37,240 nt of DNA from positions 1 to 37,240 of the forward strand of contig CAYNWK010000026.1 in NCBI GenBank assembly GCA_964400875.1. Reading direction: 5' to 3'. Below the pieces are notes generated by a model. The model had not been told where the DNA came from, searched no databases, and saw only the letters and a list, made by a program, of their open reading frames with translations. Position 1 is the stretch's first letter; each line of letters opens with the position of its first letter. The DNA is from CAYNWK01 sp964400875 (GTDB lineage Bacteria > Chloroflexota > Anaerolineae > Anaerolineales > UBA4823). This document shows, piece after piece, positions 1 to 7,071 of the stretch. A program made the translations under genes and the position numbers.

Positions 1-101
1 AAGGCAGTTGACCAATGGACTGGCCTTCAAAATCCCGTTATGTTCCTTTCGCTAACCCCAAACTGTCGGGTGGCTAGGTATAAAACTGTCAAAAACTTTT
101 C

Positions 102-107
102 TATGAT
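102..107 (+). promoter_or_regulatory. possible -10 box upstream of the S41 protease
   Basis: The hexamer TATGAT lies 18 nt before the ATG at 126. No convincing -35 partner at the right distance was found and there is no clear Shine-Dalgarno sequence before the gene. The first 125 bases hold no gene that I can see, only this AT-rich leader. Confidence 0.3.
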
Positions 108-125
108 AAACTTCTTAGCCTCATT

Positions 126-1283
126 ATGAACTTCAAACGCGGTTTTTTATTCACATCTCTGGCGATCATGGCGCTTTCAGCAGCCTTTTTCGCCGGTTAT
201 TTTTTAGACCATTACCTAAACCCCGGGGAGGGGAGTTTTCCGATCTTGGGCCAATCCTACAGGATCTTGCGCGACCACGCTTACGACGACCTCCCCGGCT
301 CGCCTGTCCTCGAATACGGTATGATCCGCGGCATGCTGCAGGCCTACGGCGACCCGTTCACGATTTTTGTTGAACCAGTGCAGCACGAGCTCGAGACCAA
401 TAATCTTCAAGGCCAGTTTGGCGGCATAGGTGTCCATTTCACCCGCGATCAAGACGGCTCGGTGGTGCTCTTTCCACTGCCCGACAGCCCTGCTCTAGAA
501 GCCGGGCTGATGGAAGGGGACCGCCTCCTGAGAGTCGATAGTTTGGAGATCGACAGCAGCACCCCGCTGGAGGACATCCAGGCAGCTCTGCGCGGGCCGG
601 AACGGGAAAAAGTGTCCCTGACGATTTCCCGCGAACCGGATTTCAAGCCCAAGACGTTTTCGGTCGTGCGGGTGAATTTTCCACTTCCCTCGGTCTTCTG
701 GCATATCGATCCGGATGAACCCCGCGTTGGCGTGATCCAGGTCAACGTGATCGCAGCCAGCACGCCGGACGAGATCGAGAACGCAGTGAGCGAGCTGAAA
801 GCCCGCCAGGCGAATTACTTCGTCCTCGACCTGCGCAATAACGGCGGCGGCTTGCTCTCCACCGGCGTCGATACCGCCCGCCTTTTCCTGGACAAAGGCA
901 TGGTCATGCAGCAGCAATACCGCGGCCAGAAAGTCGAAACCTATAACGTCAAGCGGGCAGGGCCGCTGGTGGATATCCCGCTGGTCGTCTTGATCAACCA
1001 TGGCACGGCGAGCGCGGCGGAGATCATCGCCGGCTCGCTGCAGGCTCACGGCCGCGCCCGGTTGGTCGGTTCGCAAACCTACGGCAAGGACACCATCCAG
1101 CTAGTCTTCGATTTGGAAGACGGTTCCAGTTTGCACGTCACCGCCGCACGCTGGTGGATTCCGGACCTGGGCTTGCCCGCCAATGGCAACGGCCTGCAGC
1201 CCGATATCACTGTCGAAGAGGCTGCCGACGGACCCGATCAGGTGCTGGCCGAGGCTGTCGCTCAGTTGTTAAGCGCAAAATAA
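126..1283 (+). CDS. S41 family C-terminal processing protease (CtpA/Prc-like)
   Basis: A serine protease of the carboxyl-terminal processing family, which trims or degrades exported proteins outside the membrane. Residues 7-27 form one hydrophobic segment, a signal peptide or N-terminal anchor. A PDZ domain spans about residues 95-180 (GGIGVHF, then LEAGLMEGDRLL). The S41 catalytic domain follows at about 200-365, with the nucleophile in NHGTASAAE (Ser296) and the general base in GSQTYGKDT (Lys321). The 385-residue length is normal for the family. There is no recognisable ribosome binding site before the ATG. The next gene, smpB, starts 54 nt downstream and probably has its own promoter. The family is sure; the substrate is unknown. 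Confidence 0.93.
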   Translation: MNFKRGFLFTSLAIMALSAAFFAGYFLDHYLNPGEGSFPILGQSYRILRDHAYDDLPGSPVLEYGMIRGMLQAYGDPFTIFVEPVQHELETNNLQGQFGGIGVHFTRDQDGSVVLFPLPDSPALEAGLMEGDRLLRVDSLEIDSSTPLEDIQAALRGPEREKVSLTISREPDFKPKTFSVVRVNFPLPSVFWHIDPDEPRVGVIQVNVIAASTPDEIENAVSELKARQANYFVLDLRNNGGGLLSTGVDTARLFLDKGMVMQQQYRGQKVETYNVKRAGPLVDIPLVVLINHGTASAAEIIAGSLQAHGRARLVGSQTYGKDTIQLVFDLEDGSSLHVTAARWWIPDLGLPANGNGLQPDITVEEAADGPDQVLAEAVAQLLSAK

Positions 1284-1323
1284 TACGGAAACATCCTTAA
1301 ATAACGCACTGTGTCATGAATAT

Positions 1324-1331
1324 GTTAGAAT
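1324..1331 (+). promoter_or_regulatory. extended -10 box for smpB, possibly leaderless
   Basis: TG-T-TAGAAT reads as an extended -10 element. Its hexamer (1326-1331) ends 6 nt before the smpB ATG at 1338, so transcription would start at or within a base or two of the start codon. There is no Shine-Dalgarno sequence in the gap. This is inferred from sequence only. Confidence 0.4.
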
Positions 1332-1337
1332 TGGGTT

Positions 1338-1793
1338 ATGAGTATTAAGGTTGTCGCTACCAATCGCAAAGCGAAACACGAGTATCACATTTTAGATACC
1401 TATGAGGCGGGCTTAGTCTTAAAAGGCACGGAGATCAAATCGATTCGCGCTGGGCGGGTCAGCCTTGCCCAGGCGTATGTGAGCATAGAAAACGAGCGCG
1501 AAGCCTGGCTGGTCGGCGCGCATATCGCGCCGTACGATCAGGCCAGCCATTACAATCATGACCCCATCCGGTCCCGCAAGCTGCTTCTGCACAGCCGTGA
1601 AATTGGCCAGCTCTGGGATGACGTTCGCCAAAAAGGCGTGACCATCGTCCCATTACGGGTCTATTTAAAGGACGGTCTGGCCAAAGTCGAGATCGCCGTC
1701 GCCAAAGGCAAGAAACTCTACGATAAACGCGCCGAAATTGCCAGGCGCGATGCTGAACGCGAGATTCAGAGGCAGTTGCGCCGCCGAGGTTGA
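1338..1793 (+). CDS. smpB: SsrA-binding protein SmpB
   Basis: SmpB binds tmRNA and delivers it to stalled ribosomes for trans-translation. The 151-residue protein shows the whole family pattern. It opens with NRKAKHEYHILDTYEAG and continues with LKGTEIKSIRAGRVSL, which form the beta-barrel face that grips tmRNA. The basic C-terminal tail (KKLYDKRAEIARRDAERE, then QRQLRRRG) is the part that enters the vacant mRNA channel. No ssrA (tmRNA) gene was seen nearby. The stop codon is one base before the ATG of the next gene, so the two are probably translationally coupled. The ATG lacks a Shine-Dalgarno sequence and sits right after a -10-like box, suggesting a leaderless message. Confidence 0.97.
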   Translation: MSIKVVATNRKAKHEYHILDTYEAGLVLKGTEIKSIRAGRVSLAQAYVSIENEREAWLVGAHIAPYDQASHYNHDPIRSRKLLLHSREIGQLWDDVRQKGVTIVPLRVYLKDGLAKVEIAVAKGKKLYDKRAEIARRDAEREIQRQLRRRG

Positions 1794-1794
1794 C

Positions 1795-2580
1795 ATGGCT
1801 CCCAGCACCATCATGGCGATCAGCCAGCTTCCCGAAAACGAAAAACGCGAGATCTTTGCCCGCCTCATCCCCGACGAGCTGCAGGAACGTTTTCACCTCA
1901 GCCCGTACTTCGTTGACCGAGAAGGCAATGATTTGTTGAGGCTGGATTGCCCGCCCGGTTCCTCTTCCGTCGAGCTGGCCTTGTTCCACGAAGCCGGCTT
2001 CCCCGATCCGGTTTTGTACGGCGAGATGGCGGATACGGTAACGGGTCATTTCCATATTTTGCTCTACGTATTGAACAACCCCTATTCGCCGCGCTACGAC
2101 GTTGACCGTCTCCCAGACGGCACCCCCACTCAATTTGGAACCGAATCTCGCAACATGAAGGCGGAGCTGGCTGCCCTACAAGCCGGGTTAGCCCCCGGGC
2201 AGATCCGCTGCGGGCTGCGGATGCTCTCCAACGCGGTGAATTCCTTCGAGTCCTTTCTTCAAAGTCTCGATCACGATCTCTACTATGTTGAACCGCTCTA
2301 TTATCACAACGCGGTCAATTTCGAGCGCTACGGCCTGGCCTACCAGAAAGGCCGCAGGATGATGGAACGCATCGACTCCGGGTTTGCGCCGGGGGGCGAG
2401 CTTCGCGCTCGCTTGGATGGCTCGAATCCATTCCGTATGCCAGAGGCAGCCGACAGCATCCGGCTGCGTTCCTGGGCCATCCACGATGGCATCCTGGACG
2501 AGACGTTTACCAATATCACGATGTACAAAGAGATTAACGAACACGCCGGCATATCGACCTGCACAGGGTGCACCTGGTGA
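1795..2580 (+). CDS. conserved-looking protein of unknown function, coupled to smpB
   Basis: I do not recognise this 261-residue protein. The reading frame is open from 1738, but the ATG at 1795 is preferred because it follows the smpB stop (1791-1793) and has GAGGT at 1786-1790. No signal peptide or membrane helix is visible, so it is probably cytosolic. The second half looks constrained: it has paired aromatic residues (LYYVEPLYYHNAVNFERYG), a PGGELRARLDGSNPFR stretch and RSWAIHDGIL. The C-terminus ends in a small Cys pair (CTGC). The stop is 4 nt before the ATG of the phytol-kinase-like gene, and the end of this gene carries that gene's ribosome binding site (GGTGAG). Together with smpB this forms a tight three-gene unit. 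Confidence 0.75.
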   Translation: MAPSTIMAISQLPENEKREIFARLIPDELQERFHLSPYFVDREGNDLLRLDCPPGSSSVELALFHEAGFPDPVLYGEMADTVTGHFHILLYVLNNPYSPRYDVDRLPDGTPTQFGTESRNMKAELAALQAGLAPGQIRCGLRMLSNAVNSFESFLQSLDHDLYYVEPLYYHNAVNFERYGLAYQKGRRMMERIDSGFAPGGELRARLDGSNPFRMPEAADSIRLRSWAIHDGILDETFTNITMYKEINEHAGISTCTGCTW

Positions 2581-2584
2581 GCGG

Positions 2585-3292
2585 ATGTTAGGCAACGACC
2601 TGCTAGCGACCATTACTGCCTTCGGCGTTGCCCTGATCTGGCTCAGACTGAACGACTTTGCGGCCCAACGTGGTTGGTTAAGCAGCCATTTGAGCCGCAA
2701 GCTCATCCACATGGGTACAGGCCCCTTGTTCGTCCTGTGCTGGCCTCTTTTCACCGACAGCGCCGCTTCCCGTTATTTAGCGGCGCTGGTTCCTTTATTG
2801 ATCACCGCGCAGTTCTTCCTGGTGGGCATCGGCCTGATCCAGGACCCAGCGGCGGTCGAAGCGATGTCGCGCAGCGGAGATCGCCGAGAGATCTTACGGG
2901 GTCCACTTTTCTATGGGATCGTATTCGTGGCGCTCACGATGATTTACTGGAAAGATTCTCCCATCGGCATCCTCGCGCTGATGCTGATGTGCGGCGGCGA
3001 TGGCCTGGCCGATGTTATCGGGCGCCGGCTCGGCAAGTCAAGGCTGCCCTGGAACGCGGAAAAATCCTGGCTTGGTTCACTGGGGATGTTCTTCGGAGGT
3101 TGGCTTTTTTCCCTCGGGGTACTGAGCGCTTATCTGGCGCTGGGGCTATTCCCTGGCGACCTTTCCGGTTTCCTGCTTCCCGTCACGGTCATTGCGCTGG
3201 CTGGCACGCTGGTCGAATCGCTGCCCCTCCGGGATATCGATAACCTCACCGTGACCCTGATCGCCCTGGTCCTGGGTCACGTTTTGTTGTAA
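2585..3292 (+). CDS. phytol/dolichol kinase-like integral membrane protein
   Basis: A 235-residue polytopic membrane protein of the VTE5/SEC59-like CTP-dependent polyprenol kinase family. These enzymes phosphorylate phytol, farnesol or dolichol. The family signature is clear: SRKLIHMGTGPLF near the N-terminus, CGGDGLADVIGRRLGK with WNAEKSWLGSLGMF in the middle, and LVESLPLRDIDNLTV near the end. About six or seven hydrophobic segments are visible. The frame is open well upstream, but the ATG at 2585 is chosen because it follows the previous stop by 4 nt and has GGTGAG just before it. In a carotenoid-producing cell it may salvage an isoprenoid alcohol. That role is inference; phosphatidate cytidylyltransferase-like activity is the alternative. 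Confidence 0.8.
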   Translation: MLGNDLLATITAFGVALIWLRLNDFAAQRGWLSSHLSRKLIHMGTGPLFVLCWPLFTDSAASRYLAALVPLLITAQFFLVGIGLIQDPAAVEAMSRSGDRREILRGPLFYGIVFVALTMIYWKDSPIGILALMLMCGGDGLADVIGRRLGKSRLPWNAEKSWLGSLGMFFGGWLFSLGVLSAYLALGLFPGDLSGFLLPVTVIALAGTLVESLPLRDIDNLTVTLIALVLGHVLL

Positions 3293-3414
3293 GCAGCAAC
3301 GATGCCGAATTTCCCTTTATTAAAGAGAGAGGGAAGGGCAAATGGGCGGATGTCGCAACCAGGGTCCCTCGCTGTGCTCAGTAAACAAACCAGGCTCACC
3401 CAAGGAAGCTAAAG

Positions 3415-5001
3415 ATGCAGGCAGAGATACTCCAAATCGACGGCAGCCACCTGACCATTGCCGAGGTTGTAAAGGTGGCCCGATACGGGCAGAAAGTTAC
3501 CCTAGCCGCTGCAGCCAAACAACGCGTCGCGCAGGCTCATGCCTGGCTGCAAGACCTCGTGGCGACCGACCAACCGGTCTACGGCATCAACACGGGGTTT
3601 GGCATCTTCGCCGACAAGCGCATCTCCAAGAAAGATGCCAAAGCGCTCAACCGCAACCTGATCCTGAGCCACGCGGTGGGCACAGGAGCGCCATTGTCTA
3701 TCGATATCGTGCGCGCCGCCATGCTAATTCGGGCGAATACCTTGTCCAGCGGCTATTCCGGGGTGCGCCCAGAGCTGGTGGAAACCCTGCTGGAGATGCT
3801 CAACCGGGAAGTCACCCCTTTCATCCCCGCCCAGGGATCACTGGGCTCTTCGGGAGACCTGGCACCGCTCTCCCACCTGGCGTTGGTCTTCACTACCGAT
3901 GAGACCGATCAGGAGGCCGATTCGGGAACAGCATTCTTCGGCCTGGAGGATTCTGCTAAAATGAGCGGGAAAGCTGCCATGCAAGCAGCCGGATTATCCC
4001 GACTGATCCTGGGCCCAAAAGAAGGGCTGGCTGTGACCAACGGCGCGACCTTCTCGGCCGCAATCGCCGCGCTGGTCGTCCACGACGCCGCCCAACTGCT
4101 CGATGTCGCCGAGATATCCCTCTCCATGAGCCTGGAAGCGCTGCTGGGCGCTTCTGCGGCCTTCGATCCCCGCCTGCATGCCGTCCGCCGCCACCCCGGG
4201 CAGATCAAAGTCGCCAAGCGGGTGCGGCAGCTCACCGCCGGCAGCACGCTGCTGGACGCTGATGGGCGGGTGCAGGATGCATATTCTTTGCGCTGCGCTC
4301 CCCAGGTCCAGGGGCCGGCTCGGGATGCACTCGAATATGTACACGGCGTCGTGTCCAACGAGATCAACGCCGTAACCGATAACCCCCTGCTGTTTGGTCC
4401 CGGCGAGGCAGTTTCGGGAGGCAACTTCCACGGAGAACCGATCGGTCTGGCCATGGATTTCCTGAGCATGGCGATGGCCGAAGTGGGGGCGATCGCTGAA
4501 CGGCGGGTTTTCCGCCTCACCGATCACCAGTTGAACGCCGGTTTGCCCCCAATGCTGGTGGACAGCTTCGAAGACGCCGGCCTGAACTCAGGCATGATGA
4601 TGCCCCAATATACTGCGGCTTCTCTGGTATTGGAGAACCAGACTCTAGCCAACCCAGATTCGGTACACTCGCTGCCCACTTCTGCGGAGCAAGAAGACCA
4701 CAACGCCAACTCGATGACTGCGGCGCGCAACACCCGCCAGGTGGTCGATAACGTCGCGCATGTACTGGCGATCGAGGTCTATTGCGCGGCGCGCGCACTG
4801 GATCTGCGCATCCGGGACATGCCTCAGGCAGAGATGGGGCGAGGAGTAGGGCAAGCCTACCGGCTGATCCGCTCGAACGTGCCCTACCGGGCGGGCGATG
4901 CCTGGTGGGGGCCGGAGATCGAGCGCGCCCGACAACTGATACAGGATGGCAGCCTTTTGGCTAACGTTTCCGTTATGAACATCGAGTCGCCATTGACTTG
5001 A
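3415..5001 (+). CDS. hutH: histidine ammonia-lyase-type MIO enzyme (HutH-like)
   Basis: A member of the aromatic amino acid lyase family, which eliminates ammonia through an autocatalytic MIO group. The 528-residue length is usual. Catalytic Tyr is in VYGINTGFG (Tyr56). The substrate-loop His in LSHAVGTG (His86) points to histidine or tyrosine, not phenylalanine. The MIO motif reads GSLGSSGDLAPLSH, so the cyclising tripeptide is Ser145-Ser146-Gly147 in place of the common Ala-Ser-Gly. Other conserved blocks are QDAYSLRCAPQV, VTDNPLLF and SLPTSAEQEDH. The last is followed by NANSMTAARN, slightly longer than the usual form. AAGGAAG lies 6 nt before the ATG. No hutU, hutI or hutG is adjacent, so a complete histidine pathway cannot be claimed. 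Confidence 0.88.
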   Translation: MQAEILQIDGSHLTIAEVVKVARYGQKVTLAAAAKQRVAQAHAWLQDLVATDQPVYGINTGFGIFADKRISKKDAKALNRNLILSHAVGTGAPLSIDIVRAAMLIRANTLSSGYSGVRPELVETLLEMLNREVTPFIPAQGSLGSSGDLAPLSHLALVFTTDETDQEADSGTAFFGLEDSAKMSGKAAMQAAGLSRLILGPKEGLAVTNGATFSAAIAALVVHDAAQLLDVAEISLSMSLEALLGASAAFDPRLHAVRRHPGQIKVAKRVRQLTAGSTLLDADGRVQDAYSLRCAPQVQGPARDALEYVHGVVSNEINAVTDNPLLFGPGEAVSGGNFHGEPIGLAMDFLSMAMAEVGAIAERRVFRLTDHQLNAGLPPMLVDSFEDAGLNSGMMMPQYTAASLVLENQTLANPDSVHSLPTSAEQEDHNANSMTAARNTRQVVDNVAHVLAIEVYCAARALDLRIRDMPQAEMGRGVGQAYRLIRSNVPYRAGDAWWGPEIERARQLIQDGSLLANVSVMNIESPLT

Positions 5002-5022
5002 ATTTGATAATTTGATAAAATT

Positions 5023-5058
5023 CCTCCACTAAGGTGTTTACAATTCCCTCAACTAAGG
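5023..5058. repeat. two 12-bp direct repeats before the ErpA-like gene
   Basis: CCTCCACTAAGG (5023-5034) and CCTCAACTAAGG (5047-5058) differ at one base and lie 24 bp apart, just upstream of the ATG at 5069. The second copy contains the AAGG of the probable ribosome binding site. They may be a small duplication or a protein site; no function is known. Confidence 0.4.
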
Positions 5059-5068
5059 ATAAAAAGCT

Positions 5069-5467
5069 ATGCTGGTAGAACAAATCGATCTCAATCAAGT
5101 TACACTCACCTCTGCAGCAGCGAGCGCCGTCTCCGAATTGTTAGCCAAGCGCGAGCTCGAAGGCTACGCTTTGCGGGTTTACGTTGCCGGTGGTGGTTGT
5201 TCCGGGTACCAATACGGTATGGCTCTGGAAGGCAATATTCGGGACAACGACCTGGTTTTCGAACAACACGGCGTCCGGCTCGTGGTAGATGAGATCTCGA
5301 TAGGTTATCTCAAAGGCGCCACGGTGGATTACGTGGATGAATTGATGGGCAGCGGTTTTAAAATCGAGAACCCTAACGCGGTATCTTCCTGCGGCTGCGG
5401 GAGTTCCTTCCGCACCAAGGATGACGCGGGCGCATCCGAGAGCGGCGGTAGCTGCGGCTGCCACTAA
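5069..5467 (+). CDS. erpA: A-type iron-sulfur carrier/insertion protein (ErpA/IscA/HesB family)
   Basis: A 132-residue A-type carrier that holds and passes Fe-S clusters to target enzymes. The three family cysteines are present: Cys44 in GGGCSGYQYGM, then Cys108 and Cys110 in SSCGCGSSF. The acidic loop LVVDEISIGYLKGATVDYVDE is typical. An unusual feature is the extended C-terminus, which adds a second CGC (Cys129, Cys131) just before the end. This resembles metal-binding tails seen in some homologues; its role here is unknown. The gene stands alone with direct repeats before it and a strong terminator after it, so it is probably monocistronic. The symbol is by family; iscA or sufA would be equally fair. 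Confidence 0.88.
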   Translation: MLVEQIDLNQVTLTSAAASAVSELLAKRELEGYALRVYVAGGGCSGYQYGMALEGNIRDNDLVFEQHGVRLVVDEISIGYLKGATVDYVDELMGSGFKIENPNAVSSCGCGSSFRTKDDAGASESGGSCGCH

Positions 5468-5485
5468 GCTCTGATTGATGAAATT

Positions 5486-5518
5486 AAAAAGACCGGGACT
5501 TTATTCCCGGTCTTTTTT
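5486..5518 (+). terminator. rho-independent terminator after the ErpA-like gene
   Basis: A stem of AAAAGACCGGGA (5487-5498) and TCCCGGTCTTTT (5505-5516) with a six-base loop ends in a run of T. It lies 19 nt after the stop at 5467. The A-run on the other side gives it some strength on the minus strand too, where it lies just past the end of the SH3b gene. Confidence 0.92.
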
Positions 5519-5544
5519 GATTCATTGAGTCGACCTGGATGGGT

Positions 5545-6162
5545 TTAACGCCCCCGCAAGATAGATATAAACGTGCCGAAAAGCCCGATCACACCCAGGC
5601 CGGTGATCACCAGTCCCATCGGAATGCCGACGTTTCCTCTCGGCGAAGTCTCATCCGTGAAAGTGGGGATCACCAAAGGCGGGGGCGGGGTAAACGTGGG
5701 CAGCCGGGTTGGCTGAACTTCTACGATAAATTGCGCGGCTAAGGTCGGATCGACAGTGGGCGTGGTGCGCGGGGTGGGCGTCGGAGGGGGTTCGATGATC
5801 GGCAGCGTTCCCGCAACGTTAACCAAGGGAGAATAAACCCAGGCTACTCCCCCTTCCACGCCAGGGTAAGCGATCTGCACCCACAGCCCTCCCACCGAGC
5901 GACCTAACGCGGGTACCTGCTGTCCGGATATCAGCACACCGATGACATCGTAATCCGTGCTGGGTCCGCCGCGCACGTTGATCTGTTCCTGGTCACTGTT
6001 CACGCTAGCCATCGGTCCCTGCGGCGTACCGGTGACCGTCGCGATGGCGACGGTAGGGATCTGCAGCTGTTCTCCTGCCCTGGCAAAGGGGGTATTAGCC
6101 AGTGACATACCTCCCAGAACGATAATCGCTAAGAAGATGAAACCGTATTTCCACAAACGCAT
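5545..6162 (-). CDS. exported SH3b-domain protein with Pro/Thr linker and C-terminal membrane anchor
   Basis: A 205-residue protein that probably binds peptidoglycan or another wall component outside the cell. An ATG at 6162 is chosen over the GTG at 6204 because MRLWKYG followed by a hydrophobic run gives a normal signal peptide and GGAG lies upstream. A bacterial SH3 domain covers about residues 40-115 (INVRGGPSTDYDVIGVL, then GLWVQIAYPG and GVAWVYSPLV). A low-complexity PPPTPTPRTTPT linker follows. A single hydrophobic segment near residues 178-200, ending in RGR, anchors the C-terminus. The layout matches the secreted Thr/Pro-rich protein at 30735-31481. It faces convergently onto the ErpA terminator. 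Confidence 0.8.
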   Translation of the reverse strand: MRLWKYGFIFLAIIVLGGMSLANTPFARAGEQLQIPTVAIATVTGTPQGPMASVNSDQEQINVRGGPSTDYDVIGVLISGQQVPALGRSVGGLWVQIAYPGVEGGVAWVYSPLVNVAGTLPIIEPPPTPTPRTTPTVDPTLAAQFIVEVQPTRLPTFTPPPPLVIPTFTDETSPRGNVGIPMGLVITGLGVIGLFGTFISILRGR

Positions 6163-6190
6163 CGTTTTATATACTCCATTTTTCACGAGG

Positions 6191-6204
6191 GTGATTATAA
6201 TCAC
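6191..6204. promoter_or_regulatory. 14-bp perfect palindrome containing a -10 box
   Basis: GTGATTATAATCAC is its own reverse complement. It contains TATAAT, which on the minus strand sits about 30 nt before the SH3b ATG at 6162, with a weak -35 candidate (TTACGG) 17 bp upstream. It may be a promoter with an overlapping operator; no regulator is assigned. Confidence 0.4.
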
Positions 6205-6267
6205 TCAACAGCACAACCGTAAAGTGCTTCACGCAAGTCAAGAATGGCAGGGGTTACGCAGCCCTTC

Positions 6268-6316
6268 GAGAAAGTATGTGGTGTTTGGGCAGGCGTCGCC
6301 CGCCTAACACTTTCTC
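6268..6316. repeat. intergenic hairpin repeat, copy R1
   Basis: An outer stem GAGAAAG/CTTTCTC encloses an imperfect inner hairpin, GTGTTTGGGCAGGC (6281-6294), loop GTC, then GCCCGCCTAACAC (6298-6310). The inner core matches the four other hairpins listed here, at 7015, 20566, 28449 and 33208. R1 lies between the divergent SH3b and zinc-ribbon genes, so it is not a simple terminator. Confidence 0.65.
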
Positions 6317-6398
6317 TTTCCTCGAGTGCGAAAGTCCTTAGCGGATTAACCACTGGATCCTGCCAGATTCGATTATGAATGAGTCCGGGAGTCAAGCA

Positions 6399-6983
6399 AT
6401 GGAGCGACGTATATTTCACGGTGACCTTTCCCCGTACGACATCAGCCGGGCCTTAATCGCCCATTTCAATCGCAATAATCTCGTCGCGCAGCAGTTCGGC
6501 AAAGGAAACCAATTAATAGTCCAGATCGCTACTCGCCAACGCCCCTCCTCCGGCGGGCAAACAGCCCTCAGCGTTATCCTGGAGGAATACGAGGATGGCG
6601 TCGCTGTACAGCTGGGCCAGCAAAATTGGTTGGGGGTCGCTGCCAGCCTGGGGGTGACCGCCTTATCAGCATTTCGAAACCCCTTCAGCCTGTTAGGACG
6701 TCTGGACGACCTGGCTCAAGATATCGAGCACTTACAGCTCTCCGAACAGATCTGGCAGGTTATCGAGAACGTGGCGCGCCTGCACGGCGCCAGCTTCGAG
6801 ATCTCGGAAAGACTGCGCCGCCTGGTTTGCGAGTACTGCCGGTCTGCGAATCCCACGGGAGAATCGAATTGTATCGCCTGCGGCGCGCCTCTCGGGGATG
6901 TTCAGCCGCGCACTTGCAGCAACTGCGGATTCGTGGTCAAGTCCGAAGAGACGATCTGCCCGAATTGCGGGCAAAGGCTATAA
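6399..6983 (+). CDS. double zinc-ribbon protein of unknown function
   Basis: A 194-residue protein whose C-terminal 50 residues form two zinc ribbons. The first uses Cys144/147/158/161 (CEYC, CIAC) and the second uses Cys173/176/187/190 (CSNC, CPNC). The N-terminal 140 residues are not recognised; they hold a Gly/Ala-rich hydrophobic stretch (LGVAASLGVTALSAF) that might touch a membrane. An ATG at 6375 is in frame, but the ATG at 6399 is preferred because GGGAG lies 8 nt before it. Such proteins often sense or scaffold, but no specific function can be given. It runs convergently into the HEAT-like gene. Confidence 0.72.
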   Translation: MERRIFHGDLSPYDISRALIAHFNRNNLVAQQFGKGNQLIVQIATRQRPSSGGQTALSVILEEYEDGVAVQLGQQNWLGVAASLGVTALSAFRNPFSLLGRLDDLAQDIEHLQLSEQIWQVIENVARLHGASFEISERLRRLVCEYCRSANPTGESNCIACGAPLGDVQPRTCSNCGFVVKSEETICPNCGQRL

Positions 6984-7005
6984 GAACTGTTCGCCTTGAG
7001 ACATA

Positions 7006-7051
7006 ATAAAAAGACCGGGGAGTTTGGGCGGTCACCGCTCGAACTCCCCGG
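7006..7051 (-). terminator. hairpin terminator between convergent genes; repeat copy R2
   Basis: CCGGGGAGTTTGGGCGG (7015-7031) pairs with CCGCTCGAACTCCCCGG (7035-7051) through 17 base pairs, two of them G-T wobbles, around a three-base loop. The A-run at 7007-7012 becomes a T-tract on the minus strand, so it should terminate the HEAT-like gene; there is no T-tract on the plus side. The core GTTTGGGCGG...CCGC links it to the hairpin repeat family. Confidence 0.75.
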
Positions 7052-7071
7052 CCTACAATTAATTGTTCAAA

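Noticed and set aside
495..2133. Long open frames on the minus strand opposite the S41 protease, smpB and the unknown gene
   Set aside because: They lie wholly or mostly opposite well-supported genes, have low-complexity Arg/Ala/Pro-rich translations, no ribosome sites and no recognisable domain. In GC-rich coding DNA such mirror frames are expected.
3311..3335. Hairpin TTCCCT...AGGGAA after the phytol-kinase-like gene as a terminator
   Set aside because: The stem is only 6 bp with a long loop and no T-run follows. It also overlaps a better alternative pairing that may be a decayed hairpin repeat.
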